Made by a program: the position numbers and the translations under genes. DNA of 64,000 bases from Marasmius tenuissimus (taxonomy: Eukaryota > Basidiomycota > Agaricomycetes > Agaricales > Marasmiaceae): the NCBI GenBank assembly GCA_029532415.1, contig JAQOTA010000069.1, positions 1,736,001 to 1,800,000 on the forward strand, in the 5' to 3' direction. Position 1 is the first letter of the stretch. Each line of letters opens with the position of its first letter. The notes under the pieces are model-generated. The model saw nothing but the letters and a program-made list of their open reading frames with translations. It made no database searches and was not told where the DNA came from. Shown piece by piece: positions 33,928 to 46,709 of this stretch.

Positions 33928-35135
33928 CACTGCGGGCATTTTGATGACCAGTAGGACATGACGTGCTTGTGTCCAGTAGGGCATAACAGCATCTGGTCTT
34001 GTACAGGACCACTGTGACCAAAAACAAAGAAGAAATATTGTATTTCTCTTCCAGTGTCGTGAGAGTCCCGGAGCCCAGGGGCCAGGAGTCCGAGCCGTCC
34101 GGAGGTCCGACTCATCTAAGTCGTACCACATGAGCCCACTAAGTGCTCATCAGCGCATGGCGGGCTGGTAGTTAATTTTTACTCTTTGAGCATTTTGCTC
34201 ATTTAAGACTGCGAGAGACTTCAGTTTTTGAGCCGTACAAGTACATCTCATCCACAAAGAAAACCTTTATGACCCACAGAACGCGGGGAAAAACTTACAT
34301 CTCTGTAGTAGTATGTACATACACAGTACGGGTGAATATCTCAAAAATGAGATTGAGCTGTAGCCTGTGAGCTTGTGCACAGCTTCAAACCTTGACATAT
34401 GGGTTCTGGTGGACTCTGGGATGTCAACAGCCTGTTGAACGTCACTTTAATGTTGTTGAACGTGTCACGATGGAGGAACAACGCGTCGCTGCCTCGTGAG
34501 AAATATCCCAATATAGGTGATCTAAGTCACGTGTATATCACCCATGTATTACTTCAAGCTTCAGGTTTTGACCTTTCTAGTCAATCCCACTTAAAATTCT
34601 TTGCTATAGAGCTTTAGTTGAAAGTTCTCAATGAGCTAGTAAGTGCTGAAGCTTGATACCTTTGATATAGTAGGGTATCAATGACTAATATCTTTGGAAG
34701 ACTAGAGGTTTCACACGTTCTGCGGCCCTCATGGTACCGGTATCTTTCTAACTATCTGAAAATGCGAGATATGATCATCGTTCAATGTCATTTGAGCATG
34801 AGTAATGCCTCAGGAGTTGCAGAAACACCTCCGAGTGCCTCCTGTGGTCTGGCTTGTCGGACTTTGGAGAATTTGACTCAGAGCCTCGAACCCGGATCCC
34901 CAGGTTACTCCTGGTTTCCTAAACACTCTCAGTATTTTGGACCGTCCGCCCCGGAAACTGACGCGTCACCGGAGAGAGGCCCCGGCATTATATTATTAAA
35001 ATAAAATCAACAGAAAGAAACATACCATCAATCCTTTGTTTTTGGTCACAGTGGTCCTGTATAAGACCAGATGCTGTTATGCCCTACTGGACACAAGCAC
35101 GTCATGTCCTACTGGTCATCAAAATGCCCCCAGTG
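33928..35135. mobile_element. CACTG-ended transposon, non-autonomous (1208 bp)
   Basis: 102-bp inverted repeats (33928-34029 and 35034-35135) begin CACTGCGGGCATT / CACTGGGGGCATT and are nearly identical. The flanks are TTA on both sides (33925-33927 and 35136-35138). CACTR ends with a 3-bp duplication point to the CACTA/EnSpm superfamily, although a TTA target also fits PIF/Harbinger. No transposase is present. Confidence 0.8.
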
Positions 35136-35233
35136 TTACACTCACTGTGTGTGACACACTCTGTCTGATAAGCTCGATCTGAGCGCCACCTGTACCGATC
35201 GAGTACTGACTCGAAGGAAACGTAGCTTCGTGA

Positions 35234-35474
35234 CAGCTGTCCCAATAATTGTAGAAAGATTTGCGTTTTTTCGTGTTCAGAATCTTTGTTTAGTATACAA
35301 ACACAATATGATTCCCTACTAAATGCAAACTGAATGAGCTCCATGGGTGCTGGTGGGGCCTAACATCCTCTAGTACCGCGACCATACCAAATCAGGTCAT
35401 ATTCTGTTTGTTCACTAAACAAAAATCCTGAGCACGAAAAACCGCAAAACTTTCTACAATTATTGGGACAGCTG
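35234..35474. mobile_element. Foldback MITE (241 bp)
   Basis: Inverted arms of about 80 bp start with a perfect 25-bp match (CAGCTGTCCCAATAATTG...) and then diverge moderately, around a central segment of roughly 80 bp. The RNA or single strand would form one long hairpin. I could not define a target duplication. Confidence 0.7.
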
Positions 35475-35966
35475 GAAACAGATGCCGTACATATTTACGT
35501 ACCATGCAATATATTGAGTAAATTTGACAGACAATTTTGGTTGTAAGCAGATATCACAATACCACTGACCAGGGCTGTAAGGGTGGTAGTGGCACTGAGG
35601 GAACGCCAGTGTCCTCACCCCAGAAGATATTTCATCCTAATCCTCAATACGGTGATGCGGAACAACTAGAACCAATGTTGCCAGGTTGTACTTAGCCTGT
35701 CACGGACACGATCTTCAAGTTCCACTGGCAGCCAGAAAAGATTTGTGACATAGTTCAACTATCGTAAACCCGTACCCAATGTGTTAATCTCAATGGAGTA
35801 CCAAATACTGTACAGGTGCATAACAATCTATGGTACGGGAATGTATGCGTAGCGCAAAGACATGGCGTTGTTAAATAGTAAATGAAGGCATGATCTTGAG
35901 TGAGTACATGGAAACAAGTACACTTACGGGCGGGGAAGCGAGAAATATAGATACAACAAGGTTGGT

Positions 35967-38900
35967 TCACTTTCGAAGCATCAGCATAGCCGTACATAAC
36001 ACTCCCGTCAGTCCACCAAGAACACCTACCACCGACCACTGGGTGTAGCTCTCGAAGTGGTGCGCTAGGGGAACATCCGTAACCTTCCCGAAGAAAGAGT
36101 ACAACACGATCGCGGCAACGAAAGCCATGACCGAGTAAACGAGCAGAGTAAGCGGGAGCGAAAGGATAACGATTCGTTTCTAGTTGACGAGTCAGTATTG
36201 TTATTAAGAAGAAAGCCTAGACATACGTACCGAGTGCACCATCATGCCTTCTCCAGAAGGGCCAAATCCGACGCCGGGTATGGTTCCATAACTTGCACCA
36301 TAGCCGCTATATGCCAACGAAGTGAACGATCTTTCCAGATCCGACTTGTATTTGAATATCGCGACGACGGTGGCTATCATGGAGAACGTGGCAAGCAAGG
36401 CGGCTACGAGACCGACAGCACGGGAAATTGCATCCAGACCGGGGAGTGAAAGAAACGTTATCGAAGCGCTGAGGATGATCGCAGCCTACAGAGAGCTCAG
36501 GATCAACATGCAACCACAGAGAAGGCAAGAACGTACAACTAGACATGTGCAGGCACCAATGACCATCATAGGTCCAGCGGCGCTCTTCAACACGCCAATG
36601 CCACCTTCTTCATCCATAAGCCGACTGGGATGCATCCGGTGCAAGAAGATGTACGGAACGCCGAGGAAGAAGATAGAAACGATGAAGTCGAGGAACCTCT
36701 TCCGGAACGGTACAGGTGAAACAGGGTGGACTACATGTCGCTTGGTGTTCGAGACATCTTGAGGAAATGGTTTGCGAGGGCGGAATGTTGCCTGACGCCA
36801 TTGAGCTAAGAAGATACTTTTTGTCAGAAGGTTGTCCGTACGGCATTCGTACGAGCGCGCTCACTGGATCTCATGAGAACCCTTGCAACAACTCGAGTGT
36901 GCACGAAGCTTTGGATACCAGAGTTCGAAGGATCATTTTGCATATCTTTTAGTTCCTCTCGTCAGCAATCATCCAATGAGATTCAGTCGATCATAGCTTA
37001 CCACCAAATTGTTTCATGTGATCCAACAGGTGTTTGCACTCTTCTTGGGTGAAAGGGGCGGTTGTCGTATCCGCAGGCCTCAAGAGGCGATCTGTAAAGG
37101 GATGATTAAGTACGCCGCTGCCAGTGAAACGAATAGCATCGTCATTCACCGCTCCAAGTCCAATTGAGGACGTCCATAGCATCTTTTCGGGCATTCGAGG
37201 GCAGGGAAGTATGAGCAGGATGATCTTCCATGAACGACCAATAACGATATTCGCCATCGAGCGCTGGTTATACGAATCACGACATCAGCACTAGGAAGGT
37301 AAGAGAAAGTACGCGAACTCACCATCATCAACGTTGCCTCGATCACCAGGTACCGTATCAGGGTCAACGATAATTCTTCGGCCCTTGTGATCCACCCAAT
37401 ACCTCGTAAACTCGACCGGCTCCTCATCTCCCGTCAGATCGGTCATCCTAGCCTTTCCCTTAGCTTTAGCCTTCTTCCCCTTCACCATAGGTTTCTTCTT
37501 CTTCGGTCGCTCGATCTCCTTCAGCCAGAGCTCCCACCCGGGTTCCGCACACCCCGTATGGTTATTCCAAACAGCACTGTCGAACCCCACGTTGAGATAC
37601 CGGTGCACATCATCCGCTCTACCTTCCTTTCTCAAATCACTGTCGACCACCACCCGACGCGTAGTATGGATGTAGTACACGCCTCCATCTGGCAACGCGA
37701 ACTCGATGAACCCGAGGTAGGAGAGCCGGTGTTGGGGCGTATATGAAGCGTGAGCTGCTTGGTGGTGATGATGATGAGGGGGATCCTGGTGGTATTGAGT
37801 CTGGTTCTGCGAGTACTCGTCTGTCGACGGGATGGATTCTGCGTCCATTGGCATTGGAGAGACACTGATGACGTGAGGATGGGTCGAGTTGGGGACATCT
37901 GAGGCGGCTGAGGTCATGTATCCATGGCCCTGTCTGCGGGGCACGGGAGGAGGCGGTTGGAGAAGAGGTTGTTGATCGTTACTGGTGGATGGGTACTCAT
38001 CAGCGAAGGCAAGGCAAGATCGCGAATCGTCAACTGACTCGTTCGTTGAATCGTTACCCGTGAAAGCGCCCATCGACGGTGCATCTTTGGCTGATCTAAT
38101 TACGACACATTAACAATCGAAAGAAGCAGAAGGGTGCAGAAGGACTTACCGGCCGTGTGCAACTTCGTGGAAGGGCGGCAAAGGATACTCTACTACTGCA
38201 ATGTGTGGGTATCCGGGCACCCTAAAACCATCATGAACGCAGTTAGTTCCTCCTGCTTGGAAGGGATGCGGCATCCACGACTCACTGATGGCGATCGGCA
38301 AATGGATCATGATCTGATTCACTGAAAGGTGCAAATAAGTACTGCTATGCCTTCGGGAGCAAAGAAACGAGGCACGTACGCGACACTGGCGTGGCCATTG
38401 GCATGATCCTTCGATTTCGCGGCTTGTTCGCCATCCCAAGCCTCGTGCGTGAACACGACGGGAATAGGAATCGGCAACGACTTGTACGGCTCTTGCTCGG
38501 AGTCACCCGCTTTGCGCGCCACGGGTATGGGCTGAGAGTGTTGAGGTTCCGGCATCGGGTTCATGGGAACACTAGCATGAGATTGAGGGGGCGGTGATGC
38601 ATGTGTCTGTGGGACAGGGATCTGGATAACCACAGGCTGAACGGCGGGTTCAGGCATCTTCTTCTCCTGTCCAGGCTCGGCTCGTCGTTCTCCAGGCGGA
38701 ACTGCAAAAGGTTGAACAGCCTCGGGAGGAGCAGCATAGAAAACGTTCGAGTTCTCCGCGTCTGCGGTGCTGCCTTTGGGTCTAGGAGTCGTTTGCTGCG
38801 ACAGAAGTTCATCTCTGTCCTTGTCCGTCGTACCATCTCCCATCGTGTTCTTATGGATAGCTTCGTGTAAAGACCCTTCCCTGGACTCTGATGGCTTGAA

Positions 38901-39778
38901 CATATCGACGACGGGCACAGCGGTGACAGTGAAGTACGAGGGTTCCTCGACGGACGTCTTCAACTCCGGCGAATCAGGTTGGACTACTGGGGCCACCACT
39001 ATAGAAGGAGCCACAGAAGGAGCCGAACTCCCAATACCATCCGAGAAACCAAGTTCCTGAGGAGGTGCGGTCCAGATGGTTGGATTTGGATCTTCTTGCG
39101 CGCGTGATTCAGGTCGGCTATGTTGCTGGTACGACATTGACATGGAGTCTGGCTCATCCACAAATGCACCTGGTCCGGCCGTGTGCGTACTGGGAGTATC
39201 AAAGAACTTGGGAGGAGTAGAGTCCTGCGGTTGTCCTTCCTGAGCGGGTTCTGTCGTCTCTTCTACCCCTCGTCCTCGTGGCACTTCTCCAATGACCATC
39301 GCGATAGAATCTGCCGCGGGCGCGATCTCCCTGGTCAAAGGGGAACTCACACCGACCGCACCTGTATTAGCGCGCTGTTTCAAAGCTGCTTCGGCGGAAT
39401 CTTCGTCTGATGCAGCTTGCTCGCGTGCAGGTGATTCCGCAATAGGGCTTGGCATGGAAGAGGGAGGCACGGAGGGTGCGCCGTGTTGCGGTTGAGGTGG
39501 GGGAGATGAGGTAGTTGAAGGAACGGCTATCTCGATACTAGGTCTCGAGCTTCCGCCCCCACCACCGCCAGAGCCTTCGGACGAGGAGGCGACTGATCCC
39601 TTCGGAACATATTTCTTAAGGGCTGGCTGTGTTCCTTGGGTTCTTTGTGTTCCTTGGGCTCCTTATGTTCCTTGTCGTGTGCTAGTGAACCGACAGTGAC
39701 GAGCGACGATGTCCTCCGCATGACGGAGCCCATCCGACCGCGAAAGGTATGTTTCTTCTCGGGGCTTTGAGAGGCCAT
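35967..39778 (-). CDS. Large disordered multi-spanning membrane protein, Agaricomycete-specific type
   Basis: One gene with ten exons: 39778-38380, 38321-38286, 38221-38150, 38095-37323, 37263-37150, 37091-37002, 36945-36865, 36805-36537, 36485-36231 and 36179-35967, about 1,100 aa. The N-terminal ~500 residues are Pro/Ser/Glu-rich and disordered, with a KEHKEPKEH repeat. A middle domain follows (RLSYLGFIEFALPDGGVYYIHTTRR ... WELWLKEIERPKKKK ... YWVDHKGRRI ... EYRYWSFMEDHPAH), resembling WW-like proteins widespread in mushroom fungi. About four to five hydrophobic segments lie near the C-terminus (FLDFIVSIFFLGVPYIFL, MMVIGACTCLVAAIILS, VAALLATFSMIATVVAI, LPLTLLVYSVMAFVAAIVL, VVGVLGGLTGVLC). 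The frame breaks once near 39610: either a 1-bp deletion or an unrecognised 56-bp intron restores it. It could instead be two genes, with the second starting at the ATG at 38073. Function is unknown. Confidence 0.68.
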
Positions 39779-41117
39779 TTCGAGAATGTGAAAGGATCAA
39801 AGAGACAGATAGATCGAGAAAGAGAAAGAAATAAAATAGAAAGTTGAAGGTCGTGGGCAAGGGTGTGTTGGGAGAGTGGTGGATCGAGAGAGACGCTCAT
39901 ATAGTTATGGGGAAACGTGGTAAACGCCTGTCGCGGAGGGCATGTTCATGACCGTAATAAATCATGAAGGTGCGAATTCTGGATCTGAACACGAAGCGAC
40001 CCCATTCCACATGTTTGTATTGAGTTCGGTGACGGCTTTTCCGATGAACGTGAGGACAATAAAACACGTTGAACATGGACTATCGCCGTATATCGAGCGT
40101 CCACCGTCTTGATTGGCACAGCCTACGCCGCCAGATGATAGCCTGATTCAGATAATGGCCTGCCCACAACCATCCGGTAACCTGGGACATCCTGGGTGGT
40201 TCCTATCGAGTCAATCACGCATGTCAAAGTACAACAAACTCATTCACGCACCCTGGTGCCATAGCACAGCAATTCACATAATTAGAGGCCTCGTTGGAGG
40301 GGCGTGTTGTGGGTACCAAGTCATGTGCCCTTGTACTGCAGTCTACGCGGATCCCGGGCTGTTCGCAGCTTTGATTTCTGGCGTTGTATTCGTATCAGAT
40401 TCATTTTCCATGGAATGCCATTATGCCCAAAAGTATACGGTAGAGAGAACAAGAGGTCTCGTATGTTTTCACTATCTCTCCGGGGTGACCTGTTCGGGTT
40501 CTGCTTGAGCTATGATAACCTGATGGATTTCTGAGAACCAAATTTAAGTTTTCATTCACGTATGTTTACTGTGATGAGAGCGCACCTGAATCCCCGTCAA
40601 CCCTCAAGACCTTGTTGCCTGGTCTTCCCAGCCCTTCACTCCTTCATTTTCTAATTGGGACTGGAGTCTCCACGCCCAGACCGCAACTGTGTCACTACTG
40701 CTGGCGAGGTTCGTGATCACCCCTTCACTCGTTCAACCTGTATGATCGTGATCGCAGTAGCGTGAAGGGCATCCATTGATCCAGCTATTCGCCCTTATCC
40801 GGTTCATGCCGTTGTCGAGGTCGCTGCCCGAAACCCCGGGTCATAATCGGTCTGGTCTGCAGGGCGCATTGAGCAGTGGAGTGGTAAGGCCTTCCATCAG
40901 GGTACAGGAGAGAGGGCTAGGAAGAATTGTTTCCGATGAATGGCGTAGGTGATGATGGAGGAGGACAAAGCTGAAACAGTAGGACGCGGTCACGTGCTTT
41001 CTACAGAAGCTGAACAGAATCAGACGATGTTTCAGGTCCAAGCCGCTTTCACGACAACACTTTTCCTACAACATATAGTATCACAGTAGGTACAATTTTG
41101 AGACTTGATATAGAAAT
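39779..41117. other. Intergenic, no gene recognised
   Basis: Includes the promoter of the large membrane-protein gene (minus, near 39780-39950, rich in AGAAAG). Nothing else supportable was found. Confidence 0.45.
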
Positions 41118-42437
41118 CTAAGGCGTCTCCGACGGATCGACGACCAACTTCACGCCACTAACTTTGTTCTCCTGCAACCGTCCAAGCCCATCCGGTATCC
41201 CGGCCAACCCTCCAGGTACCTTCTCCACTCGATTCGGCTACAGCGAAGGAAACGTGCGTCAGCTCATGGAGGCTATCCGCACTGAAATCAACACCACGGA
41301 CCTTGATAACGCCGCTCTTCAAGAGTCCCTCCAACGCACCCGCCAGCCCATAAGCGTATTCTTTGTAGATATGGCTAAACCCATTCGCGAAAATGCACTT
41401 CCTTCCATCGTTGAACGCAATCTCAGCGGGTGCTGGGCTGACGATGATGAATGTGCCCCCGGGAGCCACTAAATCCACAAAGGCTTGGGTGATGGCATTG
41501 ACAGCGTCGTAGATGTATTCGACAGGCTTTCCCTGAAGGATGTCCTTGAATTTTTCAATAGGTGTATCACGGTCGATGACGTGAGTAGCACCGAGAGACT
41601 TGAGGAATTCAGCGTGTTTCGCGGAAGAGGTGGTGATTATGGGAGAGAACCCGTAGTGCGAAGCAATTTGAATGACTAGAAAAGGGTGAGTGGACTCGAA
41701 CCTCTATAAACCTATGAAGAACCACGGACCTAGTTGACCAACAGAGCTCGATCCTCCAAGAACCACAAGGGGTTGACCCGCTTTCAATCCTTTTGCCCCG
41801 TCCTCCCAGAAAGGCTTAAGGCCGGCCCCAGATCGACCTGCAGTGAACAAAGGCAATTTAACCGAGTCTCCAGCAACCTCGGTGCATGAGGGGACAGGGG
41901 TGTTTGGCAGGCCAAATCCAAACGCTGCCGTCGTCACGGCCATTGGGAGTGATGCTGCCTCCAAGACGGATATCGCTTCCGGGAGCTAGATACACACAAG
42001 ATACAAATGAGAGAAACGAATGAGATCAAGCCTGTCGCAGCCTACCTTGGTGACCAAGCCCTTGGGAGATATCGCGTATTGCTGAAACGTGGTATGGTCT
42101 GCAGTAAACCATCCCTGAAAGAGCCTGCACCAGCTTGAGCAACCATACATTTTGGACGGCGTAAAAATACTACCCACACTCTATCGCCCTTCTTCAAGTC
42201 AGTCACTCCTGATCCTACTGTCTCCACCACACCCGCGCCATCGGTTCCCGTATAGACGGGAAAACCGATCAGATCCAAAACCTCTGTGTACAGAGTGAGT
42301 TTCCATTCCGCCGGATTCAACCCAGCGCCCTGAAGCTTGATGAGGACTTCATTCGGTCCCGGAACAGGAATCGGCTTGGACACGATGGTATAGGGAGACG
42401 AGGAAGACGGGATAACAAGTGCTTTTTGTTCAGGCAT
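41118..42437 (-). CDS. MDR reductase, array copy A
   Basis: The intact five-exon gene (42437-42178, 42124-42046, 41985-41730, 41675-41302, 41237-41118) encodes 362 aa. It is a zinc-free NADPH-dependent reductase of the same family as 10088-11412. It starts MPEQKALVIPSSSSPY, has the nucleotide-binding motif LGGSSSVGQL and ends VDPSETP. It differs from its sisters by a less usual NDGRKCIFANGFSHIYKEYAYGLAGAL stretch in exon 4, indicating faster divergence. A TATAAAG lies about 61 bp upstream. Sequence around 42570, before the promoter, recurs before copy D (near 48250), so duplication units included upstream DNA. Substrate unknown. Confidence 0.88.
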
Positions 42438-42497
42438 GACGGATTTCGGTGAGACAGAGGCGTAATGATAGAACTCGAAACCTCACCTGCTTGAACT

Positions 42498-42504
42498 CTT
42501 TATA
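42498..42504 (-). promoter_or_regulatory. TATA box of MDR copy A
   Basis: TATAAAG on the minus strand, about 61 bp before the ATG. Copy E has a TATA box at the same distance. Confidence 0.5.
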
Positions 42505-43057
42505 GTCTCACCACAGATACATTCGATAGTGCGACACCTTGCGGAAGTTCGAACGACGGCGATGACGTTTTACCGACCAGTTCGGTATTTGTAACCACCT
42601 CTTCGTCGACTTGGAGTCTTAGTAAGACCGCTAGTACGGATGCACTCCTATGCACTCGCGAGGGGGAGACGAGTTCGCTTGACTGATGGTGGCAGCTCGA
42701 GACTCTGAAAAAACAAACGATGATCTTGGAACAAACCCCTAAGTGCTGAGTAATTCAAATCGAGGCCGAGACGCGCGAGACTGATCTATTTTGTGGCGTG
42801 ATCCTAATAGAGCCGCGCGTCAGATACGAGGAATACTGAGGAGTACAGGTGAACGACATACAAGGAGGGCCGGAACCTCAAAGGTGATTGAATCCGCACC
42901 CCGGTACGTCTATCCCTATAGCCAGCGCCGCATACAAATTGACGACTCGCAGGAATCTCACAATGGAGGGTCCAGGTTGCGAGACTAGTAAAATTAGGGA
43001 TGTGTACTACGAATATTCAGAGTAGGTAGGCAGCGGAGGGGTACCAAAAGGAAAATC

Positions 43058-44390
43058 TCAAGGCGTTTCTGAAGGATCTGTAACCAACTTCACGCCGCTA
43101 ACTTGATTATTTTGCAGCCGCGCGAGCCCATCCGGCAGTCTGGCTAATCCTCCAGGTAGCTTCTCGACTCGATTCGGCTGCAACGGAAAAAATTGCACGT
43201 CAGTTCCTGTCATGGAGGCTATCCATTTGAACTGATACCACGAACCTTGATGACACCACTTTCTAAAAATCCACTCAATGCACCCATCAGCCCGTAGGTG
43301 TATTCTTTGTAGAGGTGACCAGCCCCATTCGCCAACATGCTCTTCCTTCCGTCTTTGAACATAATATCAGCAGGAAAGGGGACGGCACTGGAAATCAATG
43401 TGCCTCCCGGAGCCAGCAAGTCTACATAGCCTTGCGTAGAGGCATCGACGGCAGCGAAGATATACTCGATAGCTTTTCCTTGAACGAAACCCTCCACCTT
43501 GTCAACGGGTATATCACGATCGACGACGTGCGTAGCACCGAGAGACCAAAGATAATCAGCATGTTTCGCAGATGATGTGGTGATTATTGGGGAAAACCCG
43601 TAGTGATTCAGTGAACGGCGATCTGAATTGCTAGGGGAACAAGAGGACAGTGAGCGTGCCAAAATCCACAAGATTCCTCAGGAAGGCTGACCCAGTTGAC
43701 CCACAGAACTCGATCCTCCAAGGACCACTATTGGTTGGCCCGACTTCAATCCTTTCGCTCCCTCCTCCCAAAACGGCCTCACTCCGGCTCCGGCACGACC
43801 GTCGGTGAGCAAAGGCAAGTCAAAGGCTTGGGCAGCCTTGCTGCGCGACGAAGTAGCGGGATCTGGCAAGCAAAATCCAAAAGCTGCTATCGCCACGGCC
43901 ATCGGAAGTAATGCTGCTTCTAAGGTGGACATCGTTACAGGCAGCTAAAACGTGCAGGTGAGAAAGACGAAGGCGACGAGCCATGGACTCTGTTCAAGCT
44001 GACCTTGGCAACCATCTTCGCTTGAGCTAGCGCGTACTGCTGGAACGTGGTATAGTCCGCACTGAACCATCCCTGGAACAGTCTTCTCGTCCTTGAGCAA
44101 GTCGTAAACGTTACAACAGAGGATTGTCACTCACACTCCATCGCCCTTCTTCAACTCAGTCACCTCTGACCCTACTTCCTCCACCACACCTACGCCGTCG
44201 CTTCCCGTATAGACGGGATAGCCTAGCGAATCCAAGATTTGTGGGTAAAGGGCGAACTTCCACTCCGCTGGATTCAATCCAACGCCCTGCACTTTGATCA
44301 AGACCTCATTTGAGCCGGGAACAGGAATCGGTTTCGATATAATGGTGCGAAGATGAAGGAGCGGATGACAATCGCTTTTTGTTTAGACAT
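43058..44390 (-). pseudogene. MDR reductase pseudogene, array copy B
   Basis: All five exons are recognisable, but two lesions break the frame. In exon 1 the reading frame shifts after MSKQKAIVI (about 44350-44365), leading to an early stop, whereas the correct frame (ISKPIPVPGSNEVLIKVQ) resumes downstream. In exon 4 an 8-bp insertion (about 43603-43610) between the IAVH and YGFSP codons adds a TGA and a second shift. The rest is well preserved, including LGGSSSVGQLG and the last exon ending DPSETP, so inactivation is recent. Transcription cannot be judged from the sequence. Confidence 0.85.
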
Positions 44391-45189
44391 ACCCAACCTT
44401 CGGTGTGAGTGCGAGAAGCAGTGGTGGATCTTCATTCCTGGCCGGGATCTGTCTTTATACAACCTGTTTGGCGTACCCCATGACCCCACAAACGAAGAGA
44501 GATTTCCCGGCCAAGCCGGCGTTTATCATGATAACCACCACCTTCTCATTCTTTTCAAGTAAGACGGGAGGTAGACGCCAAATGTCGCTGCGGTGACGCT
44601 TCCACCTGAGTCTATGGCTGGCCATAGTTAGCAAATCAAGTCTCGATGAGTTTTAGGGCGTCAACGTACCCGACTCTTGCTATGTCAAATATTGAAGTGT
44701 TAGGCTGGAGAAGCGTGAAATGAGATAAATGTAATTTCCCCGCTTCCTACGAGGAAGGCTACGACAACTTCAGTGTGATGGATGAGAACTTGATGAGAAT
44801 TGACGCGAACAATTGAGCGCTGCAAAGATCTATGAACGCGATAACGTGACCACTTAAGGGCAGGCTCCAGGCCAACTACTTACATCTTCAACTTGTCTCA
44901 AACTCGCGACTGAGTCATATCGATTATCGATAACGTACTATCCCACATACTCTACACCCTTTTACGCCGCTCTGCAGTATCCGGGTAGGCCTGGATGATT
45001 TGCCCGGATTTTGAGATTGGGCTGATTGCAACGGAGTTGAGTATCATTACATGTTTGAGAGGAGCGACGATCAAGGCGTTTCTGAAGGATTAGACGCGAG
45101 CCCAGCAGCAACGCACGGTGCCCCTACCCCTTCACCGGCGCAGCCAGCTTTTGAACGACTGTCTTCAAAACTCTGACGGGGCAATCTGG

Positions 45190-45940
45190 CTCGAGTCTAC
45201 TGAAGGACTAACAACCAATTTCACCCCGCTAACTTGGTTTTTCTGCAGCCTCGCCAGCCCATTGGTTATCCCAGTTAAACCGCCCGTCAGTTTCCCAACT
45301 CTATTCGGCTTCAGGTTGGCTCCACCTTGATCTGCTGTAAGTCAAGGCAAATCAAACCCTCGAGCAGGCTCAGTGTGCAACAGAATAGCGGGGTATGGGA
45401 GGGCGAACCCGAGCGCGGCTGTCGCAACGGCTAACGGGATTGTCGCTACTTCCAACGTGGAGATCGTTGACGGGAGCTAGAAACATAGGAAGATTGAGGA
45501 GAGTCTCAAGTGAACGAAGGCCGTATGGTGCTGACCCCAGCGACCATGTTTTCAAGGGCCAGCGCGTACTGCTGACAGGTGCTGTAGTCCGCACTAAACC
45601 ATCCCTGGAAGAGTCTTTGAAGTTTACGAGCTTGAGCGAGCCCACACTTATCGCAGTCCAAGTCAGCAACTCACACTCTATCACCCCTCTCGAACTGAGT
45701 CACTTCCTTCCCAACACCTTCCACCACACCCGCGCCGTCGCTTCCAACATTGAAGGGTAAACCGATGAGTTCCAGAAGCTGTGGGTAAAGGGTGAATTTC
45801 CACTCTCCCGGATTCAGTCCAACGGCCTGTAGCTTGACCAGGACATCGTGCGGACCTGGAACAGGGACTGGCTTGGATACTCATACGAGGATGTAGAGCG
45901 ACGAAGAAGTCAGGATGATAAGGGCTTTCTGTTCAGACAT
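45190..45940 (-). pseudogene. MDR reductase pseudogene, array copy C (internal deletion)
   Basis: Exon 1 starts MSEQKALIILTSSSLYILV and then has an in-frame TGA, after which VSKPVPVPGPHDVLVKL continues in the same frame. Exon 2 (LFQGWFSADYSTCQQYAL) and the first half of exon 3 are present. The sequence then jumps, near 45304-45310, straight from exon-3 sequence to exon 5 (NRVGKLTGG). The nucleotide-binding domain is therefore missing. The junction shares AAGCCG/CCGAA microhomology between the two exons. The end (KLVVSPS) has lost the family stop codon. Confidence 0.83.
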
Positions 45941-46464
45941 CGGGAATCCAGTGAGAGGAAGACGCAATGATACAGTTTAGGACCTTACCTTGATATACCG
46001 TCGACACGCTCGATTACCGACGCACCGATTAGGGCTGCTCAATTCTACAGTTCATAACCAGTTCGTCAGTTCGTTGCAGTTCGTAAGGTGATTTTTGGTG
46101 GAGGGTCTCCGCGTTTATGAATTGACGAACTGGAACGAACTACGCACTGGTTACGAACTGGAAAAATTGAGCAGTCCTAATACCTGTCAAGACGGATTTC
46201 CGAATCCCGGCCAGGCCGGTATTTATCACCTCCTTCTAATCATTTTCAGGGAGAATGAGGGACCACAAGTCTCGCCGAACAGACGCGTCAGCTCTGCTAA
46301 TCTCATTATCTCAAGCAGCACTTCATTGCCTGGGTCTTACTGGTGAAGTCCGGAATTATTGCTGAGCAATACCCATCCATTGGTGAAGGAATTCGCGCGT
46401 CCATCACTTTTCCGTACAACCATGATTGTGTCTAAACCACATAACAGTCAGCTACTCAGAATTA

Positions 46465-46525
46465 TTCACCAATAACCCGCCCAACGCACCCTTCAGCCGA
46501 GAATAACGAATATTTTCTATTCGGA
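46465..46525 (-). pseudogene. Relic of an MDR exon 4
   Basis: About 60 bp match the 3' end of exon 4 of the neighbouring copies (shared CCCGCCCAACGCACCC). The flanks do not match, so this is the residue of a further lost copy between C and D. Confidence 0.55.
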
Positions 46526-46709
46526 CATGACGAGCTCAAGCGATACAAAGACGTGATAGTGAGACATCCCAAAACCCTGACCTGACCGTCGTTCTATGGC
46601 CAATGACATACATTTTACATGGGCCTATACGTTAGCCCAAATTTCAGAGATAGAGTACAACGGTGCTGGCACCGTGAGATTGGTAGGGCTTAACGGAGTA
46701 TGGTAGAGA

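Noticed and set aside
38073..38319. Calling the disordered protein and the membrane protein as two separate genes
   Set aside because: Three small introns (38322-38379, 38222-38285, 38096-38149) join them in frame through VPGYPHIAVVEYPLPPFHEVAHGR and into SAKDAPSMGAF. One gene is the simpler reading, though two remain possible.
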